Source of the DNA: Ruminococcaceae bacterium UBA5396
GTDB lineage: Bacteria > Bacillota > Clostridia > Oscillospirales > Acutalibacteraceae
Length of the DNA stretch: 26,194 nt
Assembly (NCBI GenBank): GCA_002410715.1
Contig: DHOG01000102.1
Coordinates: forward strand, 13,223 to 39,416
Direction of reading: 5' to 3'
Below are positions 7,800 to 15,615 of the stretch, piece by piece. Position 1 is the first letter of the stretch. Each line of letters begins with the position of its first letter. Made by a program: the position numbers and the translations under genes. Under the pieces are notes generated by a model, which saw only the letters and a list, made by a program, of their open reading frames with translations, did no database searches and was not told the DNA's origin.

Positions 7800-8957
7800 C
7801 TAAGCGGTTTTTCTTAATTTAAACCAGTAGAGACAGAAACCTCCGCCGCCTAAAACAACCACTGCAGCAATAATAATAAATATAACCATACCGGCATTGG
7901 AATCGTTGTCGATTGGGTCTTCGCCGCCGACCTGTGTATCGGCTGTTGTCGTGGTGATGTCGTTAGAATCTGTATTCTCGGTTGTTTCAGAGGCGGCTGT
8001 TGAATCTGTTGTGGATGCGGAAGAATCGGTGGTCTGTCCGTTGGAAGTTGTGGTTTTATCAGAGTCTGCCTTTGTAGTAGTTGTCTTTGAGCCTGCAGGC
8101 GGCGCTTTGGTTGTGGTACCTGTGCTGTCTGTAGGAAGCTCTGCAATCAACTTGGAAGCATTGTCAACTTTCCAGATTACGATATCGTCCACATAAAAAT
8201 CATAATTTGTCTGGATAACCTTTTCATTGGTGTCTTTGGGATCATTCTTGGGGTTTTTCGTAATAAATTTCAGCGCTGACCAGGTGGAAACGCCGTTACG
8301 AGGAGCGTAAACACCTGATTTGGTGGTATCTTCAATAAAGGGCAGATAATATGTCTTGTCCTTGGCTACAACAATGCCGATCTGTGTCCATTTGTCGCCT
8401 GTAACCTCAGAATAGGACTGACCCGGCAGCCATACTTCACCCGAACCGCCGTACTGCATCTGTAGCCAGAAGTACTGTGTAACCTTAGGGTCAACATTGC
8501 GAACCCATGCCGAAATGAAATAGGTATCGGTTTTATTGGGATTCGCAGGATCTTTTTTAAATTTCTCGGCAATATCAATACCGATATCCTTATAGGCAAC
8601 CGTGTTATAGCCTTGGGGATCTCCGTTTCCGTTTTTTCCGCGGGCGGAAACCTTGAGGCTCTTTGAACCAGAGTGCGAGACTCCGCTTACAACTTCAAGG
8701 GTTGCAGGATTAATTGAGGTGTCATCGGGAACGGTAGCAGAAAACTTTCCGATTCTTCCATCCTCGTCCTTGGTGGATTTTTCAAAATCCTCGTAGGTCA
8801 GAACACCCGGGTCATTCTTGCTTGGTATGCTTTTGGCATAGCCTTTTACCGTATCCCTTGTTAAAGGGGCGGCCGAGGCTGTCAAGGTCATCAGTGTTGC
8901 TGCAGCAGCAAGCACAGAAACAAACACTGTGGTTTTTTTAAAAAAACCGATTTTCAT
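7800..8957 (-). CDS. Membrane-anchored extracellular protein with one carbohydrate-binding-like module
   Basis: This 385-residue protein has a signal peptide (likely cleavage after ASA near residue 29), one beta-sandwich module (about 40-260) closing with YVDDIVIWK, a long Thr/Ser/Asp-rich linker (about 265-350), and a C-terminal membrane helix (about 357-379) with a KLRKTA cytoplasmic tail. There is no LPxTG or PKTG motif, so it is membrane-held rather than wall-linked. Its module resembles the three modules of the next gene downstream, which starts 57 bp later; the two probably bind the same glycan at different depths of the envelope. The ATG at 8957 has GAGGAGG 8 bases upstream. It is likely the first gene of the catabolic operon, with a LacI-type operator about 25 bases before the start. 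Confidence 0.75.
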   Translation of the reverse strand: MKIGFFKKTTVFVSVLAAAATLMTLTASAAPLTRDTVKGYAKSIPSKNDPGVLTYEDFEKSTKDEDGRIGKFSATVPDDTSINPATLEVVSGVSHSGSKSLKVSARGKNGNGDPQGYNTVAYKDIGIDIAEKFKKDPANPNKTDTYFISAWVRNVDPKVTQYFWLQMQYGGSGEVWLPGQSYSEVTGDKWTQIGIVVAKDKTYYLPFIEDTTKSGVYAPRNGVSTWSALKFITKNPKNDPKDTNEKVIQTNYDFYVDDIVIWKVDNASKLIAELPTDSTGTTTKAPPAGSKTTTTKADSDKTTTSNGQTTDSSASTTDSTAASETTENTDSNDITTTTADTQVGGEDPIDNDSNAGMVIFIIIAAVVVLGGGGFCLYWFKLRKTA

Positions 8958-8982
8958 TCTTTTATCCTCCTCTATTTGTTGA

Positions 8983-8998
8983 TGTTAATCGATTACTG
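8983..8998 (-). promoter_or_regulatory. Candidate LacI-family operator O3 upstream of the surface-protein gene
   Basis: On the minus strand the site reads CAGTAATCGATTAACA, matching 13 of 16 bases of the perfect palindrome at 24784-24799. It lies about 25 bases upstream of the start codon at 8957 and just after a possible -10 box (TATAAA, 9010-9005), where a bound repressor would block initiation. Confidence 0.6.
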
Positions 8999-9004
8999 CA
9001 ATTC

Positions 9005-9010
9005 TTTATA
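9005..9010 (-). promoter_or_regulatory. Possible -10 box for the catabolic operon
   Basis: TATAAA on the minus strand would place the transcription start near 8998, at the edge of operator O3. No good -35 hexamer is seen at 16-18 bp; the best is TCAATT at 18 bp. The promoter call is therefore weak and rests mainly on its position. Confidence 0.3.
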
Positions 9011-9065
9011 TCCATTATTACATACTTAAATTGATTTCTCTTTGCATAATTTATTGAACTTTTAC

Positions 9066-9081
9066 AGAATCAAATGATTCT
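9066..9081. other. Small dyad after the GH16 gene
   Basis: AGAATC and GATTCT flank a 4-base loop, about 28 bases after the GH16 stop. The stem is short and AT-rich and no T-run follows on the minus strand, so it is a poor intrinsic terminator. It might end the import transcript inefficiently or be a protein-binding dyad. Confidence 0.3.
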
Positions 9082-9109
9082 TTCGACATACCGGGCAGAA
9101 TATTTCCAA

Positions 9110-10480
9110 CTATTTGCTTTCGGCAGCGCCAATCGGCTCAAGGACCGCCTCGTCTGCCCACAACGTTCCGTTTCCATTGTTCTCCAATGTAACTCTGACC
9201 TTCTTGGTCTTGGAAGGCGGTGTCAGAACCAGTTTATGCTGCCAGTATCCGGTGTTCGGAAGTTTTTCTGTTACCACTGCACTGTCAAGCAGTGAATTAC
9301 CGAAAGCGTCGGTATATTCCACCTCCAAAACAGCGTCCATTTTTTTGACCGAATTCTTTGTGTTTACGGTAAGACTATATTTCACCTTAGGAGATATGCC
9401 CGAAATATACTGGGTTACGCTGCCTCCTTTCCCAATCGCGGCATTTGCTTTTCCGTCCGTCGTATGTTCGGATTCTGTCTGAACATCACCTTCCGCCGTC
9501 CAGTTTTTCAATCCATTCTCAAAGCTACCGTTTGCAAAGAAGTTGTTCACAGGAAGGGGGGACGGTTTCGACGGATAGGTATGTTCAAGCCCGCTGATAT
9601 CAAATTCCAGAGATTGACGGGGATTTGCCTCCCATCCTGTTTCATCAAAGGGTGTGAATCTGAACCAATCGACATACATATAATTGCGCTCAAAATCGGC
9701 AACCCCCGCCCATCCCTGCGGAAACCATACTCCGATTGTAAAATAAGAGCGGACGGTGGGCACATTCCTTCTGTTTACAACCAGCTGTTCCCCGTCAATG
9801 TAGTACTCCACACGCGGGTCTGCCGGATCGGTATGCCAGTCAAACCGATACACGTGAAATTCCCCGTCATTGTTGGGAATGGTTTTGGCTTTGGTAGAGG
9901 AAAATGACTTTTCGGTAATGTAATTAGTCATGCCGGCATAATCAAAGCTGTATTTTGCGGGCCCGGGAAGCTCAATATCGATTTCATGATTGCGTAAACC
10001 GTCATTAAAAAATGTCCACATTGCAGAGCATGCGCCGAAACGCGGCAGAACCTTCATTCTAACCTCATAGCTGCCGGGTCCGAAGTAATAGTGACTGCGG
10101 ATAACAGAACCCGCCCGTGTTCCGGTGTCTGCATCGGTTCCGTTATCGCTGACCCCCATAATTTCTCCGTCATAGAGATCACCGTTAGCGGCAAGAACCA
10201 GAATGCCGTCGCTGGTATAGCTGACATTTCGACTGGTGACGCCCCTATTCTCATACCCCCATTTGGTATCGGGTACCGCCCAAATTTCCGGACTAACACC
10301 GTTGGTAAAATCATCGAACAGAGATCCGTCCTCCTGCCAAAGCTTGGGATAGGTGTCGCTGTGGGGTTTCATCTCTTGCTGCTTCTTTTGGGGCAGTCTG
10401 TCCTGAGCCAACGGATCAGCCGCACACCCCGTTGTTAAAAACAAAATTGCTGCCATCAATGCGTATATGATTTTTCTCAT
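9110..10480 (-). CDS. GH16 family glycoside hydrolase lipoprotein with C-terminal carbohydrate-binding-like domain
   Basis: This 456-residue enzyme should cleave internal beta linkages of a glycan outside the cell while tethered to the membrane. The signal peptide ends in a lipobox, LTTGC (Cys19). The GH16 jelly-roll (about 50-310) carries HEIDIELPG with Glu166, Asp168 and Glu170 as the E-x-D-x-E nucleophile/acid triad. A C-terminal domain (about 330-450) starts with NGSFENGLKNW and looks like a CBM4/9-type module. GH16 includes laminarinases, lichenases, agarases and carrageenases; I cannot assign the substrate, though a beta-glucan is the default guess. The start at 10480 is chosen from a GGGAGGG site 8 bases upstream; an upstream in-frame start would bury the signal peptide. 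It follows the permease stop by 28 bp and is probably the last gene of the import operon. Confidence 0.88.
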   Translation of the reverse strand: MRKIIYALMAAILFLTTGCAADPLAQDRLPQKKQQEMKPHSDTYPKLWQEDGSLFDDFTNGVSPEIWAVPDTKWGYENRGVTSRNVSYTSDGILVLAANGDLYDGEIMGVSDNGTDADTGTRAGSVIRSHYYFGPGSYEVRMKVLPRFGACSAMWTFFNDGLRNHEIDIELPGPAKYSFDYAGMTNYITEKSFSSTKAKTIPNNDGEFHVYRFDWHTDPADPRVEYYIDGEQLVVNRRNVPTVRSYFTIGVWFPQGWAGVADFERNYMYVDWFRFTPFDETGWEANPRQSLEFDISGLEHTYPSKPSPLPVNNFFANGSFENGLKNWTAEGDVQTESEHTTDGKANAAIGKGGSVTQYISGISPKVKYSLTVNTKNSVKKMDAVLEVEYTDAFGNSLLDSAVVTEKLPNTGYWQHKLVLTPPSKTKKVRVTLENNGNGTLWADEAVLEPIGAAESK

Positions 10481-10508
10481 AATCGGAACCCTCCCCCCCT
10501 CATTTCGG

Positions 10509-11459
10509 TTATCCAACAATGCCGGTTCGTTCCACCGACTGAATGAAAAACCTCTGGCAGAAAACATAAATAATTAAAAGAGGTATGATGGCAAGCAGCG
10601 TTGAAGTTGCACGCATGATGGATTGATATGCCATCTGTGCAGCCAGTGATACCACACTGCCGCCTCCCAACTGTATATCAGCAAGGGAGTACCCGATATT
10701 GTCAAGTGTCTTTGCAATGGTCTGAAAGTTGCTGTAAAACAGATTGGTGTAGGTGTTCTCCCCCCACTGCCAGACAAATGAGAAAAGAAAGATGGTTACC
10801 ATAATCGGTATTGCGCTTTTCAGCATAATGCTGGTAAAGGTCTTATAAGGACCCGCACCGTCAATGGCTGCCGCCTCATCAATTTCCTTTGGCATTCCTC
10901 TGAAAAACTGACGGGCGAGGAAAATGTAAAGCCCGCATCTGGGGGCAACTGCTGTCAGTCCGAGGGAAACAAAGGGAGCAAAGCTGCCCAGCATGTTCAT
11001 TGCCTTAAAATTCAGATACTGGGGTGTCAGGATGACCTGGGTGGGTACCACCATGCAGAGAATCACCAGTGCAAAAAAGATGCCGCGTCCACGAAACCGA
11101 AAACGGGCGAAACCGTAGCCGACTACGGTGCAGGAAGCTGCCTGAAGCACCGACACCAATGTGCAAAGAATCACCGTGTTGAGCAGAATCTCCCCGTAAT
11201 CAATAAACTTCATCGCCTCAAGGTAGTTCTGAGGGGTAAAATTCTTTGCAATCGCCTTGACGGTTCGATCATAAAGGTCGGTCTCATCCATAAACGACAT
11301 GGATATCTTGTTTAACAGCGGATATAGAATCGTAAAACAGATTCCAATAATAAATACGGTTCTGAACAATGCGATCAGCAGTCTGGTCACGTTCTTCTTA
11401 CTGAGCAGCCTACGGAGCTTTGGGTTGTGTATCCGTGGAGCGTTCATGGCACTATTCAT
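10509..11459 (-). CDS. Sugar ABC importer permease, MalG-like (pair B)
   Basis: This 316-residue inner membrane protein is one of two transmembrane subunits of a CUT1 carbohydrate importer. It has about six membrane helices and the conserved cytoplasmic EAA loop, EAAAIDGAGPYKTF (starting near residue 193), which docks the ATPase. The sequence order and C-terminal pattern are those of the MalG/LacG type. The ATG at 11459 overlaps the stop of the upstream permease by 8 bp (ATGAATAG) and is preceded by AAAGGAGGG, so the pair is translationally coupled. A longer in-frame start at 11519 lies inside the upstream gene and was rejected. Confidence 0.9.
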   Translation of the reverse strand: MNSAMNAPRIHNPKLRRLLSKKNVTRLLIALFRTVFIIGICFTILYPLLNKISMSFMDETDLYDRTVKAIAKNFTPQNYLEAMKFIDYGEILLNTVILCTLVSVLQAASCTVVGYGFARFRFRGRGIFFALVILCMVVPTQVILTPQYLNFKAMNMLGSFAPFVSLGLTAVAPRCGLYIFLARQFFRGMPKEIDEAAAIDGAGPYKTFTSIMLKSAIPIMVTIFLFSFVWQWGENTYTNLFYSNFQTIAKTLDNIGYSLADIQLGGGSVVSLAAQMAYQSIMRATSTLLAIIPLLIIYVFCQRFFIQSVERTGIVG

Positions 11460-12387
11460 GATAGAACACCCTCCTTTGCAGCACTGCAAACACGATACCG
11501 AGAACAATGAAAATTGCAATAAAATAGATCCATGCCGCCGCCGAAGCGATTCCGAAATTTTTCAGTCCCATCAAATCGTTTCTGATACGGGAAATAAGCG
11601 GATTGCTGAGATTGGTGAACGAGTCGATGATGGTATACACCAGATTGAGTAGGATATAAGGCCCGCACATCGGAAAGGTGATTTTCCAGAAGTTCACCCA
11701 CGCGGTTGCGCCTTCGATATTGGATGACTCGTACAAGGACGGTGATATTGTGTTTAAGCCACCGATAAAAATGATGATTTGAATTCCAGATTTGATGATA
11801 TATTCGTAGATTCCTGAAGTAGCCTGTGAAATGGTTTCCAGCATGCTGATCGGAAGACTGCCGGAAAACAATAGATTGACTAGGGATGATGCCGAGAATG
11901 AATCCTGCATCGAATTGGCGGCAGAAGCGGCATCGCGGCTCATCATCATCATCATGACAGAGTCTTTCATATCAATGGTAGCGAGAACGCCGGTGGATAC
12001 AATGACAGGGAGGAAGAAAACTGCACGTGCAATCGTCCGCCCTTTAAACTCTTTGCTGAGTATCAATGCCGCAAAAAAGCTGAAAGGCACCACAACCAGC
12101 GTATCGCGAATCGTCAATCCGAAGGAAGTCACAATGTTCTGGCGGAATCTTGTATCGATCATCAGTATGTTTTTATAATTGTAAAGTCCTTTTGGAATCA
12201 GGGTGTATCCTTCTTCTACAATCTTGATATCATTAAAGCTGAAGATAAACGACTGGATCATCGGGATTAACATAAACAATGCAAAACCGATTAAAAAGGG
12301 GGTGATAAAGACATATCCGGTCCGATTGCGTCTTTGCATCAAACTGCTCTTGTAAGCGGGACCCTTGCTTTTCACTTTTCTCTGCAT
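11452..12387 (-). CDS. Sugar ABC importer permease, MalF-like (pair B) with Met/Ser-rich loop
   Basis: This 311-residue membrane subunit pairs with the MalG-like protein that overlaps its 3' end. The EAA loop is divergent, ESSNIEGATAWVNFWKIT (near residue 216). Between two predicted helices there is an unusual insertion of about 30 residues rich in Met, Ser, Ala and Asp, including five consecutive Met encoded by a (CAT)5 run on the plus strand (11941-11955). Such a loop would probably lie outside the membrane, where MalF proteins vary in size. The ATG at 12387 starts 2 bases after the upstream stop codon, with GGAGG as ribosome binding site. Length is typical for CUT1 permeases. Confidence 0.88.
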   Translation of the reverse strand: MQRKVKSKGPAYKSSLMQRRNRTGYVFITPFLIGFALFMLIPMIQSFIFSFNDIKIVEEGYTLIPKGLYNYKNILMIDTRFRQNIVTSFGLTIRDTLVVVPFSFFAALILSKEFKGRTIARAVFFLPVIVSTGVLATIDMKDSVMMMMMSRDAASAANSMQDSFSASSLVNLLFSGSLPISMLETISQATSGIYEYIIKSGIQIIIFIGGLNTISPSLYESSNIEGATAWVNFWKITFPMCGPYILLNLVYTIIDSFTNLSNPLISRIRNDLMGLKNFGIASAAAWIYFIAIFIVLGIVFAVLQRRVFYHE

Positions 12388-12389
12388 CC

Positions 12390-14984
12390 TTATCTCCCCT
12401 CCACATGCAGCCATCCTACCGCAGGAATAACTCCTGCTTCGGTTGTGACATTAGACTGATTGTAATTAACAATAATTCCTTTCCCGTTTGCGTAATCCAC
12501 CCGGACTACACCGTCGGAAAGCTGGGTATGCTTGGTTATGGCGCTGCCGTAAACCGGTTTCAATGCAGCGGATAGTTGTTTTCCGACATGCTCAATTCTT
12601 TTTTCAAGCTGACCAAAGCTGACGTTGTAAAAATCGCTGTAATTGGTTCCTTTGAGCTTTGAATTGTCTTCATAAATGGCTGTGAAATACATGGCCGAAC
12701 CGGTTTCGATACATTTGAGAAGATAATAGCTGTCGTCGGCAGCGGTGTTAAGCACACCGGCTCCGTATTTCACAACACCCGACAACACCATTTGGACAAA
12801 GGGAATTGAACGGTCGATCAGCGGATGAGAATTTGCTTCCATCGAGATGTTTACCGCATAACTTAAATAAGGCAGGGTATAGGCGTTGGCACCGCCCGAC
12901 ATAAGCTCATAGCCTTCATCCCGCAGCTTTTTCAGCAGCTCCTCTGAATAATCTTTTGCTTGATTTCTCGTCAGATAATTGTTTTTATCAAAGTTTCCTG
13001 CTAGATCGGATGCAAGATAGGGAAGAGAGAATCCCGTGAATGCTTTGCCCTTCACCGCTTTCAAAAAACGATCTGCATTCTTGGACATGCGGTTGGGAGG
13101 ATAGATATAACCGTTAAGCCCGCTTTCCTCCGGCATGAAGTTTGCTTTGTTATATTCGGGTTTAAATGCCGATTCTCTGGTAATAAACCGCACCACATCT
13201 TTTGTTGCACCGAACCCGTCAAACAGATTGTCTCGATAGACATATTGGAAATCGGCATCCGGGAATAGTTTGGCATTCATACCGTTCATACTGTCAAGCA
13301 GTGAAAGAATTCCTTTATTCCCACCGAGTTTCCCTTCGGCATCAAACCTGTTCAGAACCGAGGACTTTAATCCACCCTTTCGCCATCCAGAATAACGAAT
13401 GATTAGCGGGCTTTCCGGGAACATGTGATTTAGCTTTCCCACAATTTCCTCCGCCTGCTTAAAGGTGGTGAGCGGTACGATTACCTCTCTCGGGAATCCC
13501 ATAATCGGCTGTTTGTCGTCGACTGCTCCAATCAGATTTGCCAATATGGGTGTCGGGTTCTGATCCGACTTGCCGACAAGCCCTTTCTCCTTCTCAAAAC
13601 TTTGACGATAAGCGGCGGCGAGATCCGTCCACTGGTTTGCGTTGATAAAGGTGAAGTCAACAGCAATTTCATCCTGTATGGATCGATCGGGATAGCTGTT
13701 TACCGTTTCGGTATCATTTGATGTAAGCAGCACCTTGGCATAATCCAGCAGTTTGAACTTGGCACCAATTGCACCCATATCCTGCTCGGATACCCGTGCT
13801 GCAGCGTAAACAGATGATGTGCAGTCGGCTTTTTGTACCACCGCCAGCATGGAGCCGGTGGGCGTTGTAACGCCGTACACAGGAAGATAAAGATTACTTT
13901 TGAGTGATGTCATATTCTTCTGGTACAAAGAATAATCAACCCCATAAAAGCCTTCCTCATAATCAGGAGTACCGCCGGATCTTATCTTGCTCAGCTCAAT
14001 GATTGCTCCCGAGCCATCAGGCAAGACAGCCTGACTGTTATTGAATCCCGCTGCGGTATTCATATAGGGCAGCAGTGTAACGGTGTCCAGCTTTATGTTA
14101 TCGGTTGCTTTGATTTCCTCTACCGGAATCCGGGCATTCAGCCTGCCACCGGCAAGCCGATATTCCACCGGAATAATAAAGTTTCCTCTTGCTACATCTA
14201 CATCTGTGTAACCGACAGCCGCCTGATCCTCCATCCGCATGTCGGGTGTATATTGCAGCTTTGTGAAGTACTGATTGATTCTGTTAATCTCCAACGCTGA
14301 CGGAGACTGCTTTAAGACGAAAATATGCTTGATGTTTTTGATTTTTGTATATCGTGATTCCAGATTTTTCAGCGCCTGCTCATCATTAACGGTGTCATAA
14401 TTGACCTCAAGATAATAACGCTTCATGTTATTTTGTTCACTTTTTTCGAGACCAGCAATCAATTTATTGAACCTATCCGCTGTCAACACCTGGGGATACA
14501 GCGGCGTCTTTACGACACGGCCGAAATGGTATTCCACCCTGATCCCGTTTGTAATGGCTTTGGTGGTAAACTGACCAAATTTTACACTGTCATCGAAGGC
14601 ATTCATCTGCTTGGAGGTTTCAGCCGAATCGATTGCTGTCACCAATAACGGCGAGGAATAACGACCGATCAATGATTCATTCATATCCAGTCGGTTCTGT
14701 GGATTTGAAAACCATACAGTCCCGTCCTTGGATTTCACCGCAATCTCGGTTGTAACTTCATTCACGAACAGCGTAAGTCCGTCTTTGTTCGCAACCTGCT
14801 TCATCTTGTCAAGGCCCAGCATATCGTTTGATTGCTGGATCGGATCATCGGTTTCCCACTTCATGACATCCGAAGCAGGAAGCTCTGCAAACAGCGGTGC
14901 CAACTCTCCGCATCCCGAAAAGCTTAGCGTTATTACAGCCGCCAGAAGGACGGCAAGCGTACGCTTTATATCTTCTAATCGCAT
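12390..14984 (-). CDS. Large lipoprotein of DUF5696 type, possible glycosidase-like fold
   Basis: This 864-residue protein is exported and lipidated: the signal peptide ends in SFSGC with Cys25 as the lipid site. From memory of the family it matches DUF5696 proteins, which often occur next to sugar ABC permeases, YIP1 proteins and NHL proteins in Firmicutes; this assignment was not searched. The N-terminal half (about 40-480) is beta-rich. The C-terminal half (about 490-864) alternates strands and helices like a TIM barrel, and the final stretch (GKGIIVNYNQSNV...) resembles the small beta domain that ends many glycoside hydrolases. No catalytic pair can be assigned. The ATG at 14984 is 4 bases after the YIP1 stop with AAGGA 9 bases upstream. 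A cell-surface glycan-handling role is inferred. Confidence 0.7.
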   Translation of the reverse strand: MRLEDIKRTLAVLLAAVITLSFSGCGELAPLFAELPASDVMKWETDDPIQQSNDMLGLDKMKQVANKDGLTLFVNEVTTEIAVKSKDGTVWFSNPQNRLDMNESLIGRYSSPLLVTAIDSAETSKQMNAFDDSVKFGQFTTKAITNGIRVEYHFGRVVKTPLYPQVLTADRFNKLIAGLEKSEQNNMKRYYLEVNYDTVNDEQALKNLESRYTKIKNIKHIFVLKQSPSALEINRINQYFTKLQYTPDMRMEDQAAVGYTDVDVARGNFIIPVEYRLAGGRLNARIPVEEIKATDNIKLDTVTLLPYMNTAAGFNNSQAVLPDGSGAIIELSKIRSGGTPDYEEGFYGVDYSLYQKNMTSLKSNLYLPVYGVTTPTGSMLAVVQKADCTSSVYAAARVSEQDMGAIGAKFKLLDYAKVLLTSNDTETVNSYPDRSIQDEIAVDFTFINANQWTDLAAAYRQSFEKEKGLVGKSDQNPTPILANLIGAVDDKQPIMGFPREVIVPLTTFKQAEEIVGKLNHMFPESPLIIRYSGWRKGGLKSSVLNRFDAEGKLGGNKGILSLLDSMNGMNAKLFPDADFQYVYRDNLFDGFGATKDVVRFITRESAFKPEYNKANFMPEESGLNGYIYPPNRMSKNADRFLKAVKGKAFTGFSLPYLASDLAGNFDKNNYLTRNQAKDYSEELLKKLRDEGYELMSGGANAYTLPYLSYAVNISMEANSHPLIDRSIPFVQMVLSGVVKYGAGVLNTAADDSYYLLKCIETGSAMYFTAIYEDNSKLKGTNYSDFYNVSFGQLEKRIEHVGKQLSAALKPVYGSAITKHTQLSDGVVRVDYANGKGIIVNYNQSNVTTEAGVIPAVGWLHVEGR

Positions 14985-14988
14985 GTCG

Positions 14989-15615
14989 TCACATCCTTAA
15001 CTGAATTTCTGTAATAACCCCCGCAATATAGCGGAACATTTCATCAAACACGCCGGCAAACAACAAAATAAGAAAGACTATGAAAGCCATGCCGGCAATG
15101 GTTAATATAATTGAGAAAATATTCTTCATTACCGTAAACTGATGAACCGTGAGTATCCCGAAGAAAATCAGCAGCGCCGTAAACGCAACGCCGATTCCTA
15201 ATACAAGACCGATAAAAGTCTGCTCATTTATCGATAGAAAACGGCTCATTAATACCCCGATAAATGTTGTTATGGTAAATGGTACGGTAGCATAACAGGT
15301 CGCCATGAAAATATCTACAAAACGACCTTCCCCATCCATCAGGACTGTGATTGACCAGTTGGCAATACACCAAAGCAAAACCGGGGCAACAACATTGGAT
15401 ATTTCGAGAAGAATGTTAAATTCCTTGAGATTGGTAGAATTAAAGATAAACCCGGTATACTGCTTTTGAAAAATTAAGCTTGCAACCATCAGCACAAGCA
15501 GGATCAAGCATGAAACAACATTGCCCTGTTTCTCAAACCGCATCTCGTAAAAACCACGGATGGGATGCGCCATGATCGTAAAGGAGTATCGAAGTCCTTT
15601 TCCTATGCTTTTCAT
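14989..15615 (-). CDS. YIP1-family membrane protein
   Basis: This 208-residue integral membrane protein has about five hydrophobic helices and a conserved-looking NWSITVLMDGEGRFVDIF segment between the second and third, typical of bacterial YIP1-family proteins. Its molecular function is unknown; the family name comes from eukaryotic Rab-interacting proteins and does not imply vesicle traffic here. It overlaps the upstream NHL/TPR gene by 4 bp (ATGA) and is followed after 4 bases by the DUF5696-like gene, so the three are translated as a unit. It may form a membrane platform for the neighbouring exported proteins, which is inference from context only. Confidence 0.8.
   Translation of the reverse strand: MKSIGKGLRYSFTIMAHPIRGFYEMRFEKQGNVVSCLILLVLMVASLIFQKQYTGFIFNSTNLKEFNILLEISNVVAPVLLWCIANWSITVLMDGEGRFVDIFMATCYATVPFTITTFIGVLMSRFLSINEQTFIGLVLGIGVAFTALLIFFGILTVHQFTVMKNIFSIILTIAGMAFIVFLILLFAGVFDEMFRYIAGVITEIQLRM

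Noticed and set aside
8941..8956. CG-centred AAAACCGATTTT within the first codons of the 8957 gene, 42 bp from operator O3
   Set aside because: Only 8 of 16 bases match the operator, and Lys/Phe codons explain the A/T runs.
11941..11955. (CAT)5 run as part of a repeat array
   Set aside because: It is a simple in-frame triplet run in a coding region with no spacers or further copies.
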